A DNA stretch of 64,000 nucleotides from Lentinus brumalis (GCA_001792895.1 MARA01000056.1:147887-211886), one strand, 5' to 3'; shown: positions 51,394 through 64,000, numbered from the stretch's first letter. The notes: generated from the sequence alone by a model not told the origin. A program made the numbers and translations.

Positions 51394-54300
51394 ACGCCAA
51401 GGACGCGCGACGGCACTCCTCAATACCGCACTCAGCGACCTTTCCAGCGAGAAGGACGACGTCTGAGACGTCGCCAGGGGCCTCCGCCTTCCTGCCCGCC
51501 TTCGCACGGCGTACCGCCGTCCGTGGACGCCCTCCACGTCGCTCTCCCCATCCCGGAGCCCAGCGACGTCCTGCTGCTCGTCACTGATCTGCACCACGCC
51601 GCCGCGACGTCCGCCTGTCCTGCACGCAAGGCCAGAGAACGGCGAAGCCGAATACCGGTACGTCTACTACACTACTGTACTGCTACACCTGTTATGGTCA
51701 GTACGCGCAATATATCTTGTTCCCTTGATGCCTGTTGAGTGAGAACACGCCGGGAGTCAGCGATTGGTCGGGGAACGGACAGGCTGACGACGTACCCGCG
51801 TTCACACGTCGTGCAGACGGACCCTGACGCTGGCGAGAACTCGGTGAGTGCCAGCGTGCTCACGATGATTATCAGACTCACCGAGCATACAGCCGTCTTC
51901 TCCAGACACGGCGCGCTGCGAAACGAAGATGTGAGTTGAGCTGCAAGCGCGTCGCAGATGTAGGGACGCACGGCTCGCATGCACAAGTCAGAAGATACAG
52001 GGTTAGGAACCTGCAGAAGGATAGCGTGAGTCGTCGTACTCCGAAGACGCCAAGTACGATAACCTGACGTACCTCTTCGAGCAGCGAGTGCTCGCGTTCA
52101 CGCTGGAGACGTCGACGCTGTCAGCCAGGGCCCAGGCCATCGTGTCGACGACGCACCTCACTCACGACGTCCTCGCACTCGTTCGCAGTGGGCACGCGTC
52201 TTGCGGTGTACGATGGCGGCACGGGGCAGGGCAGGCGGACGTGCAGAGCGAGGTCGACGCCGACGGGGGACACGTTGCTGACCAGCTGCCGAATGGGAAG
52301 GAGCAGAGTCACGACGACGTGGGGGCGCGGAGAGAGCCTGCGAGTACTCAAGTAAGTACCCAGGAATCAGAATCGTCGCCACGGTTTCGGTGTGTTTGGC
52401 CGTTTGCTCACGCTCTCTGATTCGCGCAGCGTCCGCCCCGACGGCTGATGGATATCCAGGGCGGGAGTATCAATGGAAGGAAGCGCGGTCCGCATGTCGT
52501 GAATCGGGCTAATTTGACGGTGAGCGCTCCGTCTGTGCAATCTTTCTCGCTTTCGAGACTTCTGATGACGACGGTTTGGTTCAGGTTGTATTGTCGCGGT
52601 GCTGCAGCAGAGCCCTTGATGGCAAAGAACTTGAATGGAGCTCGCCGATATGCCGTGCAGATGGGTCGTCGAGACTCGAGTCTCAGATGCGGCCTTGGAC
52701 GGTGGGGATGTTCCAGCGGGGTATGCTCTGCTGATCGAGCGTGCGCACGAATGCTGCAACGCTGACATGAGCGCAGCGTTGCCGGGACGTTTGCGCCTGC
52801 GCATGGAAACACGATCTTGCACGACCTCGACAAAGGTGACACCATTTTCATTATCTCCGTTCACACCTACTGAACCATATCAACAGTTTACGTACGCGTT
52901 CTGCAGACACTTCTGCGAGGACTCCGCGGGTCCTCCAGTGCCGGCATGCTGCTCTGAGCGACTCGCACGGCCACCCCGGAAATAGCAGGGTCGCACCGTC
53001 TAGACCGCCGCCTTGGAAGGTCGAATCAAGACGCGCTAGAAGCAAGCAACGTCCCGACGAGACGTCGAGCGCAGAACCGTCGCGCCCTCGCGCCCCCGCA
53101 TCCAGTGGTCCACTGAACAGCCCACACACGTCATGGCACCCCGACACGTCTGAGACGTCGTCGGGACACGGCCCCGCCGCCTTCGTGCCCAATCCAGCAG
53201 CGTGCGCCGCTCTCCCGGTGCATCCTGCACGGCCCCCGCACATCCACGAGTCCGTCGCCATTCCACGGCCTCCGGCCCGTCCTACACGCGAACCCGGAGA
53301 GCGGTGGTACAGGTATGTCTACGCTACAGTAATCACTAGGTTTGTAATGGTCCTGAGCGAACGCGCAATATATCTCGTTCTTCCGATCTCTGTGGGATGC
53401 GAAGACCTCGGAACGTCAGTGATCTGCCGGCACGAGCGGGGGAACTGACGTACCCGCTCTCGCTCTCAGACGTCTTGTAGACGGACCTCGACGCTGGCAA
53501 GAACTCGGTGAGTGCTATACAGGACTTCGGCCCTTCTGGAGACTCACCAACTGTCTAGACGGCCTTCCAGACGCAGGGCACTCTATCACGAAGGTCAGAG
53601 GATGTCCGGAGGCGTTTCCAGTGAACAAGGAAACGCACCGCGCCGTCGACTCGAGAGACGCAGCGTCGAGAAGGCTGCAGAAGCACAATCAGTCGGTGAG
53701 TGCCTCGTTCGTCGAGCACGCTATGCGGGAAAGCCTGACGCACCCCTTCTGGACAGGGACGGGAGTCTGAATGAGCACGAGGGCTCTGTCCGAGTCAGCC
53801 CGTATCCTGATCTGCCGCTCTGAAGACATACTCACCTCGCCAGCTCGTGCAGCTACGGAGTCGCCAACCTCCTCGGCACTCTTCTGTCCAGCAAGCTGGC
53901 GACGGATAGCGGAAAGCAAGGGCGGTCGAGAGAGGGCTTCCGGCGAGCTGCAGGTTGGAATAGAGGTGGAGTCAAGAGGATGGCGTGCGGGGGCCCGGGA
54001 GCCGATAGTCGAGCAACGTACGTTCGCTCGTGTTCGTTTCCGAGTGTTTGGTCGCTTGCTCACGGTACCGCGTAGCTGGTTGCTGATGGAGGCTTGCGAT
54101 TCGCACATGGAAGACCTCGGACGGCGCCGTGCATGTCGCGACCTCTCAAGGTGAGCGCTCCGTCTCGTATCGAGCATCGTCTTCGAGAGTTCTGACTCGG
54201 ACGGCCGCGGGCTCGTTCTAGGTCGCATCGGCTGCCGGTGCTGCAGCAGGACCCTTGATGGGACGCCGTGGACAAACTCAGCCTTTCGGGCGTGCCGTGC

Positions 54301-55620
54301 AGACGGTTCGTCGAGGACTCGAGTCTTGGACGGGACGGTGGATGGCCGGTATGTTCCCAGTGCGGTATGCATTGCTGATCAAGTGTACGCACAAATTCTG
54401 ACTAGAGTGAAGCATTGCGGGGACGTCTGCGCCTGCGCATCGACGAGTTCTTGCACGACTCCGACAAAGGTAACGCCGTCTGTCAAGGGACCCTGCAGAA
54501 GTCGGCGGCCGCTGGCGAGGTTGCGTGCGATCGGCGTTAGCCGATCCAAAATTGCTGCCAGATCGAGGGAAGCGCAGAGTGCCGCGAATGTTCGTCCACG
54601 GCAGGGCGACGGCGGTGTTCGTCGGTACGTCCGCGACCTCCTGCTTCCTCTGCGCATCCTGATAGGCTTGTTCTGCCCAGCCGTGACGTCGTGCATTGCA
54701 CAGAACTTGCCGTCTGCAAGCTCTCCGTGCTGTGGACACTCGTAAGGCTGCCACAAGGAAGGACGAGGGCAGGACGCGTTTCAAGTGAAGCCGGGTGGAT
54801 ACGAACGATCGGTACGTTTCTCCTTCTCTTCCAGAACAATTTCTGATCCGTTCATTCTTCGCTCCTTCGAACTTCAGGCTATGCGGCCCCGCAAAGCTAC
54901 ACTGAGTTTACGACATTGCCCAGCACGCAAGAACCCGGGACAGGTACGCACGTCAAGATCGGACTAGTTGTTATCCATTCGAAGCTCGCCGACCGAACAG
55001 CCACGGCACTTGATGTCCTCCGAGTCACCGTGTGCCGACTTGTATGCTGCCTGAGCTCGAGGTCTGCTCGAGCTGCCGTCTATCTGTGTCCATAACACGG
55101 TGCTACTGAGCGCCGACTAGAGGGACGAAGGAGGAGCGTGAATGGCTGCTCACTGACGGCAGCCTTCGAACAGCCGCAACGCCGCCCAGCCTCGCGTCGC
55201 AACTTACAATGTGGAAGGATGAGCGCTCCGCTCCAGGTACGCATGCTTCCGCTATCCTCGAGTCCTTCTCGACTTCTGACGACGTGCTTTCAGGGTCGTT
55301 GGCTGTGCACGGTCGCATAGACCCTTAGACAACGGCAGCAGTGCGCTGCGGTTGCTCTCTTGGTACGTCCTCGCCGTGGAATCGCTTCCAATGGATCTTC
55401 TGACTGTGTCCACGCAGAACCGATCACGCTCCATGTTGCTCTGTCGCGGTACCTCCGAGGCCTTTGACGAGAGGGCCGCAGATGGGCTGCTTTAGGTTGC
55501 CCTCGACATAAGTGGCGGGCAAAGTCAATGTCTGGCCACGGAGGCTCGTCAAGAACGGGCTGCCGTTACTTCTCGTGTTCTGATTTTGTCGCCTGCGGAA
55601 CACGTTACGAATGAGACATC
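51394..55620 (+). other. Variable intron-rich block, unit 3
   Basis: Identical to 41643-45870 as far as I can read, including the empty insertion site near 51480 and the degenerate Cys module near 52915. Confidence 0.45.
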
Positions 55621-55959
55621 AGAAGCACGCAGGACGGCGCTCCGTCTCGATCTCGATGGCACTCGCCATTGGGCAGCTTTTCCCGGCTGCTGGACCCTGA
55701 AGAACATAGCGGCCAATTCGGAGACGGTGGCACAAGCACGCTACGAACGTTGAGTCCCCTTGGGAACATGTTCACTGGTACGTTCTCGCATGCTTGCGTA
55801 CAGAACACGTTCTGATGCTATTTTAAACAGATATGCAGGTCATGCACGACGGCCGATGACAGCAAGACTGCGCGGCACGGACAAGAAACACGGCGGGGAG
55901 TATTACTGTACGTACATCAAGAACTAGACTACGAATGCCACCGGTCCGAAATAGAATCG

Positions 55960-56981
55960 TCAAACCCAATCTGCGTCGTCGGCAGACTCGATCTCCTCCA
56001 CCTCCGCCTCCTCATGCTCGTCCACGGCAAGATGCTGCTCGAGCCGGTCGTCGGAGAACACGTAGCGGCTCTGGAACCCGGAAGCGGCGCCGACGAATGT
56101 CAGCGCAGTGTGCGGCCCACGCTTCGGGTGCTTCGGCTTGCGGTTCGTCACCGGGCGGGCTCGGGGGAGGTTGATGTCGCTCCGCTGACGGCGGGACGGC
56201 TTGGCGGCAGTGCTGCTGTCGTCGAGCGGGAGGACGAAGACGGACCTGAGGTCACTAGAGGGTGCATAACGCGCTCGACAGGCTGAGGACGTGGAGGTGG
56301 GGAGGGATCGCGCGGAGAGCTCGCGGAGCTGGGCTGCTGCCCTGCGGTAGACGGCGAAGGAGCGCGGAGTGGCGGCAGGCTCGGGGCGCGCATTCGGGAT
56401 GACGCTCTCGGGTCGTAGAGAGCGCGTTCGCGCTCGTCCTCGGTGGCACGGACGAGCCTGAGCTCACCGGACTTCCAGAGCTGCTTGAGCTCTTCGAGCG
56501 GCTTGTCGCCGCCGGGTATATAGCTGAGGTTGTCGAAGGGGATGTGGGCGGGCCACCCAGCCCATGTGTAGCCGAGCTTCCACACGACGCGCTCGGAGAA
56601 CGTCCGCGTCGTCCACCACAGCGAGGCGTCTGGAACGCCGGTGAGTGTCCCTGACGCGGGAATGGAAGGTCAGGAAGGTCAGTATTGCTGCCGGCGTCCT
56701 CGAGGATATCAACGCGGTACTCACTGAGCTCCTGTTCCACTCGGCACGCAGCTCCTCGCGCACAACGTCGCGGTCAGATTTCTTGAGCTTGGGGCGGTTC
56801 TCAGCGGTGGGATGCTGGAGGTCGAAGTAGACGAACTGGAGGCCGGTGCGCGGCGCGATATCGAAATGAGATCTGACTGGAGGCAAGGCAGTGGGGAGAG
56901 AGGCAGGTCTGTCGCAACTAGGATCGTGTGCATGTAGATATGTCGAGCATCGCTAGCGAGCCGTGCTGGTGGGAATGTCAT
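55960..56981 (-). pseudogene. 339-codon protein, multiply frameshifted copy (unit 3)
   Basis: Same sequence as 36455-37474 with at least six small indels, mostly one base lost from G or C runs (for example near 56258, 56301, 56412 and 56733), plus a short duplication near 56668. Reading frames switch repeatedly. Confidence 0.55.
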
Positions 56982-58150
56982 CGATTTCTGTGCAGTGTTT
57001 TCGCTGGGCTGGAGGGTCGAAGGCCGCGGCGGGGTCGGGCAGTCCGTTATGGTAATCCGATTTCCTTATTCAGCCAGCCGCGGCGCCGCCGAGGGTAGCT
57101 CGCATCGGCATGCGTGCATCCTGGCAGACCATTAGAGGCATATTGAGAGGCCGTGTTCCTGGCGGGTCTGTGATGCCGGGGGGCCGAATGCCATAGCAAT
57201 ATGGCAGGCTTCGGACGGAGCGCTGGAGAACTTCAGGGTCCACTGATCGGAGTTCCTGATCGCACATGGCTGTCTGTACTGTCCTCGCAGTCCTCGTCAA
57301 ATTACCAGCTTGAAGAGCACAATATATGTCTAGAGAGAGCTGGAGCAGCCATGAGATAGGCTGGGGAGACGCACTGCAGTCAGGATGGGTCGTACTGTTG
57401 CAGCGGGCATGTGTTCCCAGCAGCTCAGTGCCTGTCAGGGTCCACTTCCTTAAATCTTCCGCCTTCTGATCCGCTCGCAGACGTTCCAGGCTGTTGCAGC
57501 ACGCAGGAGGCCATACTGACCTCTCAGATATGTCTGCACACAGGAAGTGCTGCATTGTGGTGCAGAACACACATAAGTAGTACTTATTTGACAGGATCCC
57601 AGTACTGCATGCCAGAGCAGCAGAGCGGAGGGAGAGAGCCTGAGAACGGCGAGATTCCTCATCCAGATCGCTCTTCTAGCGGGAAGCCCACAGTCAGGGT
57701 CCATCTAAGTTGCGATCAAGTCCGACTCGAAGCTCGAAGGCCTGCCCCCAAGCCTCTCCCCGCCCTCTCCTGCAGCGTCCCCGCCCTCCGAGGCTCGAGC
57801 AGCGCAGAGGAGCAGTAGCACAGATAGACAGAGACAGCAGTAGGACAGCAGCCAGAGATGCGAGCCGAGACAATATATTTGAATTCCTGACATGTTCCAG
57901 GAGACCCTCCCCCTGAACTCGCGTGTCTTGCTGTACCCATTCCACTATACACACTTTGCAACCCTCTCTACACTATATCCCCTCTGGAACTGTATAACGA
58001 ACTGTTTGTTTCCGTGGCAGGAACGCGCATGCGGTTAGCGCGAGATGCGAGATGCGATCTCGCCTCGAGGCTACCAACCGCGGTCCGCGGCGACGGGTCC
58101 AGACCTCCGCTGTGTACTACAGCCATCACGCAGCCGGACTTCGGGCGGTG
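56982..58150. other. Spacer, unit 3
   Basis: Copy of 37475-38656 with many single-base losses; no gene recognised. Confidence 0.4.
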
Positions 58151-58607
58151 ATCGTGATAGTATTCATTCCAATCGTATCTCTAATGCAACGTGACAAGTC
58201 GTGTGTCTAGCTACGACTATAACCTGCTACAGCGGGCTACAGACAACAGAAACGGAGACGGACATGGAGGATCCGGGTTGAGTCGTGCGAGATGATAAAA
58301 GTACAGTGCGGGTATGCGCCCGGGGGAACATTACGATTATCTATGCGATATCGAGCGAGGGTTCGAGCGTCATGCGGGAATTCCGGAAGCGCAATCACGG
58401 GAAAGGAGGAAGAGCACGGTGGAAGAATTAAGGAAAGTGTACAGCGCGCAGGGGAGAAGAGGCGGAGATGAAGGAAGCAGCGTCCATGGAGGAACCCTCC
58501 GAAGCATAATGTGAGAGAATAGACATGGGAAGCCCCGCAGTTCGGACAGCGGGTCGTCGGGGCACGGAACGGAGGAAACAAGGGCGCAGCGGAAGACGCG
58601 GTGGCCG

Positions 58608-59409
58608 TCACCGGGACGCCGAGCGCCGCCTGCTGCTATCCCGCCTCACGGAGCGTCCACCCGAGCGGCCGTCGCCCCACTCGATCTTCGGGGTCAGGTT
58701 CGTGAGAAGCCGCTTGAAGAGCGGGTCTGCGCTCGTCTTCGTCGGGCTGCTGCCCTTGCTGCGGCTCCCGCTGCTGTGCGAGTGCGACATCGTGCGCGTG
58801 TGCGACGACGACGACTTGCGCGAGTCGCTCACGACCTCGAGGCGGCCGCCCTTGGGCGGGGCGATGATGTACTGCTCGCCCTTGCGCGGCGGCGGGAGCT
58901 TGATCGCCTGCCCGGGCACGTACTTGTACTCCATCACGACCTGGCGCGTCCCGGGCGGCGGTGGCGGGTAGCCCGCCGGAGATGTCCGCGGGACGGCTTG
59001 ATGTGCGCCGGGAGCCACAGGGGTCGGGTATGGGTAGCGGCCTGCTGGAGGCTGCGAACCTGTGCGGTTGCGTGATGAAGATGAGGGGCGTGGTGCGCGC
59101 GGGTCGGGCTGGGCGGCGTAGGCGTACGCTCGCGAGGTGTGCCCTGGCGGTGGGCTCGCAGCGGCGGCGGGCAGAGTCCGGGAGCGGGTGGGCTGCGGAC
59201 GGTCGTGGTGCCGAGGTGCTGGCTGGGGTATGTCTCTTGCCGGGCGGGGGTGCGGGCAGCCGGCGAGAGGAGGACGCCTGGTCCTCGGGGAGGAAGGGGT
59301 TGGAATATGTGGGAGCGTGATACCTTTGCTCGGTCGCCCACTTCCCAACTCCCTTCATTTTGGCTTGGTAACGCTCGATGGCGTCCGGGGAGTAGTCGCA
59401 TTCCGTCAT
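58608..59409 (-). pseudogene. 267-codon disordered protein, frameshifted unit 4 copy
   Basis: Two single-base losses from G runs (near 59226, GGGGG to GGGG, and 59262, GGG to GG) move the N-terminal and C-terminal parts into different frames. All other bases match units 2 and 3. Confidence 0.55.
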
Positions 59410-60204
59410 CGGGGTGTGGCTGGGTGAGGGCAGAGGCTTGGATGGGTGGCCAACGTCGTGTAGCGAGAGAAGCCGCAGAACATGGCGGGGACAGTGGGTG
59501 TGTGTTCGGACGAGACGGGGTATATGTAGGGCGAGCTAGTGCAGAACAACAGGATGCTGACGCGAGGGGCAGGAGGAGGGCAAGTGATGGATCCCGTCCC
59601 GGACTGGCAAGTTAAGTACTCGCTAACCCTGCAATTATCGGGTCAGTGACTTATCGAAATAGGCTCCGCCAATCTATTGTCTGTTAGCCGCATTCACCTC
59701 TCCGAGCGGTGCACACTCGCTGTTGTGCTGTCCACGACCATCTAGGCAGCAAGATGCTCACCGAGACCACCCCGATCCTCGGTGATCGCCGAGCGTCGAT
59801 CGCGGTGCCAGGCGCCCGCGAACGTTGCGTCACCGCGACGCGACTTGGCTGCACTGGCTGCTGTCTGCCTTGGCTGCTGTCTGCCCGGGCACTCGCTGTT
59901 GCTCCTTGTTTGCTCGCCCTCGTCTCTCGCCCTCGCGCCGCTCTCAACCCTCTCTGCCCTCTCGTCCGACCGCCGCTGTCAAGCCCCTCCGACTTCGCTC
60001 GTGCGTCCTTGCATGCGCTCTCGCCCTTGCATGTCCTCCCCTTGGATCGCTCCGCCCCCTCTGTGTGCTCCCCTCGTCCGCTCTCTGCTACGCGCTCCAA
60101 ACTCCCTTCCCGCCAGCCTCCGTTGGTCAAGGCCTCAAGGCTGCCGGAGTGTTGCTGTGATAGGTCAACGAGCAGATTCTGGGTACGGGCACAGGGCATA
60201 CAGT
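59410..60204. promoter_or_regulatory. Divergent promoter region, unit 4
   Basis: Copy of 39919-40716 lacking three bases, each from a C run in the CT-rich tract. Confidence 0.4.
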
Positions 60205-61128
60205 ATGTTCTACTACTCTTTTCGCAGTGCTTCCCTCGTCCCCACTCGCATCCAATCCCGTCGCGATGGGTCTCTCTCTCTGCCCGCCTCTAGCTCCCAA
60301 GGTCGGGCGACCGGCTTGAGCACCGAGTCCAGGTCAACCCGCAACAACGTCCGCGGGTGTGTCTTGACTGTAGGCGTCGCCAGATCCTATTCCCTTGTCC
60401 ACGTACAATACGCCCTTGCCCTCGTCGTTTGCTTCTCTTCCCCAGCAGTGTTCAACCTTCAAGCCTGCGCACGCCCTCGCCCTGCCAGTAATGCATCAGC
60501 CCACCTTTGTATCAACATAACGCCGCGCTCGAACAGTTGCTCGACGTCACTGAAGGACGCTCGTGAACGTCTTCGCTCTCCGTCGCCCTCGCACGGCGAT
60601 TCCCTGCCGCAATCTAGTCCATCCAGGTAAGAAAAATCTCATTATCCCGGTCTTTATCTAAGAAAACATGCTGATACTCTAGCTATAGGGTCTATCAACA
60701 CTTCTACGACGAACGTTAACGTCTTCGTAGCGATTCCACGAGGTCGCTGCTACGCCGTTCTCATTGCTTTTCATGGGCGCCTACAGACTCGACCCAGCTC
60801 CGCCCACCGCAACTCAACGAGCACCAACCGACAAGCACTACCGAGCACTAATCCGGATCAATAGCACGAAATACGAGATGGGTAAGTGCTACAGAAGCGT
60901 TCATCCAGCCATTTGCGGCCGAGGAATTGACTTCTCCGTCGCACAAGGCAACGCACAATTCCCGCGGCCCATCGCTCAAGACAGCAGGCGCGCTCTCAGA
61001 CCCTCTCACGACGGCAAGCCGTCTGTGCCCGCGGTAAGAAGCTCACAGATGCGCTAGAAGCACGACACACCGCGGCGTGCCACGACGACTGGAGTGCCGC
61101 CACTCGCTCGGGCCTAGCGGCCCACTCA
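60205..61128 (+). pseudogene. Broken copy of the 212-aa Ser/Arg-rich gene, unit 4
   Basis: As in units 2 and 3, with two further one-base losses in C runs near 60415 and 60442. Confidence 0.35.
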
Positions 61129-64000
61129 ACGCCAAGGACGCGCGACGGCACTCCTCAATACCGCACTCAGCGACCTTTCCAGCGAGAAGGACGACGTCTG
61201 AGACGTCGCCAGGGGCCTCCGCCTTCCTGCCCGCCTTCGCACGGCGTACCGCCGTCCGTGGACGCCCTCCACGTCGCTCTCCCCATCCCGGAGCCCAGCG
61301 ACGTCCTGCTGCTCGTCACTGATCTGCACCACGCCGCCGCGACGTCCGCCTGTCCTGCACGCAAGGCCAGAGAACGGCGAAGCCGAATACCGGTACGTCT
61401 ACTACACTACTGTACTGCTACACCTGTTATGGTCAGTACGCGCAATATATCTTGTTCCCTTGATGCCTGTTGAGTGAGAACACGCCGGGAGTCAGCGATT
61501 GGTCGGGGAACGGACAGGCTGACGACGTACCCGCGTTCACACGTCGTGCAGACGGACCCTGACGCTGGCGAGAACTCGGTGAGTGCCAGCGTGCTCACGA
61601 TGATTATCAGACTCACCGAGCATACAGCCGTCTTCTCCAGACACGGCGCGCTGCGAAACGAAGATGTGAGTTGAGCTGCAAGCGCGTCGCAGATGTAGGG
61701 ACGCACGGCTCGCATGCACAAGTCAGAAGATACAGGGTTAGGAACCTGCAGAAGGATAGCGTGAGTCGTCGTACTCCGAAGACGCCAAGTACGATAACCT
61801 GACGTACCTCTTCGAGCAGCGAGTGCTCGCGTTCACGCTGGAGACGTCGACGCTGTCAGCCAGGGCCCAGGCCATCGTGTCGACGACGCACCTCACTCAC
61901 GACGTCCTCGCACTCGTTCGCAGTGGGCACGCGTCTTGCGGTGTACGATGGCGGCACGGGGCAGGGCAGGCGGACGTGCAGAGCGAGGTCGACGCCGACG
62001 GGGGACACGTTGCTGACCAGCTGCCGAATGGGAAGGAGCAGAGTCACGACGACGTGGGGGCGCGGAGAGAGCCTGCGAGTACTCAAGTAAGTACCCAGGA
62101 ATCAGAATCGTCGCCACGGTTTCGGTGTGTTTGGCCGTTTGCTCACGCTCTCTGATTCGCGCAGCGTCCGCCCCGACGGCTGATGGATATCCAGGGCGGG
62201 AGTAGCAATGGAAGGAAGCGCGGTCCGCATGTCGTGAATCGGGCTAATTTGACGGTGAGCGCTCCGTCTGTGCAATCTTTCTGGCTTTCGAGACTTCTGA
62301 TGACGACGATTTGGTCAGGTTGTATCGGCGCGTGCTGCAGCAGGCCCTTGATGGGACTGAATGGAGCTGGCGACGTGCCGGCAGATGGTCGTCGAGGACT
62401 CAGTCGAGATGCGGCCTTGGACGGTGGGTGTTCCAGCGGGTATGCTCTGCTGATCGAGCGTGCGCACGAATGCTGCAACGGCTGACATGAGCGCAGCGTT
62501 GCCGACGTTTGCGCCTGCGCATGGAAACACGATCTTGCACGACTCGACAAAGGTGACCATTTTCATTATCTCCGTTCACACCTACTGAACCATATCAACA
62601 GTTTACGTACGGCTGCAGACACTTCTGCGAGGACTCCGCGGGTCCTCCAGTGCCGGCATGCTGCTCTGAGCGACTCGCACGGCCACCCCGGAAATAGCAG
62701 GTCGCACCGTCTAGACCGCCGCCTTGGAAGGTCGAATGAAGACGCGCTAGAAGCAAGCAACGTCCGACGAGACGTCGAGCGCAGAACCGTCGCGCCGTCG
62801 CGCCCCGCACCAGTGGTCCACTGAACAGCCCACACACGTCATGGCACCCCGACACGTCTGAGACGTCGTCGGGAGACGGCTCCGCCGCCTTCGTGCCCAA
62901 TCAGCAGCGTGCCCGCTCTCCCGGTGCATCCTGCACGGCCCCGCACATCCACAGTCCGTCGCCATTCCACGGCCTCCGCCCGTCCTACACGCGAACCCGA
63001 GAGCGGTGATACAGGTATGTCTACGCTACAGTAATCACTAGGCTTGTAATGGTCCTGAGCGAACGCGCAATATATCTCGTTCGCGATCTCTGTGGGATGC
63101 GAAGACCTCGGAACGTCAGTGATCTGCGGCACGAGCGGAGGAACTGACGTACCCGCTCTCGCGCTCTCAGGCGTCTTGTAGACGGACCTCGACGCTGGCA
63201 AGAACTCGGTGAGTGCTATACAGGACTTCGGCCCTTCCGGAGACTCACCAACTGTTAGACGGCCTTCCAGACGCAGGGCACTCTATCACGAAGGTCAGAG
63301 GATGTCCGGAGGCGTTTCCAGTGAACAAGGAAACGCACCGCGCCGTCGAGAGGGAGCAGCGTCGAGAAGGCTGCAGAAGCACAATAATCGGTGAGTGCCT
63401 CGTTCGTCGAGCACGCTATGCGCGGACCTAACGCACCCTTCTGGACAGGGACGGAGTCTGAATGAGCACGAGGAGGGCTCCGTCCGAGTCAGCCCGTATC
63501 GATCCGCCGCTCTGAAGACATACTCACCTCGCTAGCTCGTGCAGCTGCGGAGTCGCCAACATCCTCGGCACTCTTCTGTCCAGCAAGCTGGCGACGGATA
63601 GCGGAACAGCAAGAAGGGCGGTCGAGAGAGGGCTGCCGGCGAGGCGCAGGTTCGGAATGGAGGTGGAGTCAAGAGGATGGCGTGCGGGGGCCCGGGAGCC
63701 GATAGTCGAGCAACGTACGTTCGCTCGTCTTCGTTTCCGAGTGTTTGGCGCTTGCTCACGGTACCGCGTAGCTGGTTGCTGATGGAGGCTTGCGATTCGC
63801 ACATGGAAGACCTCGGACGGCGCCGTGCATGTCTCGACCTCTCAAGGTGAGCGCTCCGTCTCGTATTGAGCATTGTTTCGAGAGTTCTGACTCGGACGGC
63901 CGCGGGCTCGTTCTAGGTCGCATCGGCTGCCGGTGCTGCAGCAGGACCCTTGATGGGACGCCGTGGATAAACTCAGCCTTGCGGCGTGCCGTGCAGACGG
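61129..64000 (+). other. Variable intron-rich block, unit 4 (partial)
   Basis: Identical to units 2 and 3 to about 62.2 kb, then a diverged version with many small deletions. Donor-like GTGAGT and GTGAGC sites are kept. No complete gene recognised; the block is cut by the window edge. Confidence 0.4.

Larger units (their letters stand above)
48412..58150. repeat. Tandem array unit 3
   Basis: 9,739 bp. The first three quarters are indistinguishable from unit 2. The segment from about 56.25 to 58.1 kb shows a high density of one-base deletions relative to units 1 and 2. Confidence 0.93.
58151..64000. repeat. Tandem array unit 4, truncated by the window
   Basis: Follows units 2 and 3 closely to about 62.2 kb apart from one-base homopolymer losses at 59.2-60.4 kb. 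From there on many bases agree with unit 1 instead. The unit continues past the right edge. Confidence 0.9.

Noticed and set aside
20487..64000. Array considered as rDNA repeat, centromeric repeat or CRISPR
   Set aside because: No rRNA-like sequence is visible, the unit contains protein frames and introns, and there are no short spaced repeats.

Overview
The window looks like nuclear DNA of a filamentous basidiomycete, probably an agaricomycete. The evidence is GC-rich sequence, genes cut by many 42-62 nt GT-AG introns, a fungal monocarboxylate-type MFS carrier, a basidiomycete-style C2H2 protein with a long disordered N-terminus, and a chromodomain-class Ty3/gypsy retrotransposon. The organism assignment is inference. 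There is no sign of a prokaryotic operon, CRISPR array, rRNA or tRNA gene.

Left part (1-20.5 kb) is ordinary gene space: a possible minus-strand partial exon at the left edge, an 11-exon MFS transporter (1.1-3.0 kb), a Ser/Pro-rich disordered protein (6.3-7.8 kb), a complete 13-exon methionine-synthase-II-like gene on the minus strand (9.35-11.36 kb), a C2H2 protein (12.7-13.9 kb) and an uncharacterised intron-bearing gene (14.4-15.1 kb). From 15.3 to 20.5 kb lie tandem members of a family I do not recognise. Each protein has repeated Cys modules of fixed spacing, C-x9-[YF]-C-x2-[HC], then helical stretches and one C-terminal membrane segment. One member is intact, one has a single frameshift and one is decayed.

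Right part (20.49-64 kb) is a direct tandem array of a roughly 9.75 kb unit: three complete copies and a fourth cut by the window edge. Each unit has a well conserved block (a 267-codon disordered protein on the minus strand, a divergent promoter, a 339-codon protein on the minus strand) and a faster-changing intron-rich block containing decayed Cys-module exons and an internal duplication of about 1.65 kb. Units 2 and 3 look identical over about 7 kb. Unit 1 is older in its variable block. Unit 4 becomes unit-1-like near 62.2 kb. The 267-codon protein is a paralogue of the 6.3-7.8 kb gene.

Unit 1 is interrupted by an 8,780 bp Ty3/gypsy element (23577-32356, minus strand). It has identical 344 bp LTRs, a 5 bp target duplication, a 2,280-codon Gag-Pol frame, a chromodomain knocked into another frame, and a further 3' frame with RGG repeats and an acidic tail. 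The other units preserve the empty site. No pathway links these genes. What holds the right half together is repeated local duplication and sequence exchange, plus one recent transposition. Many one-base homopolymer losses in unit 4 and in the 56-58 kb segment may be consensus errors, so gene breaks there should be treated cautiously.
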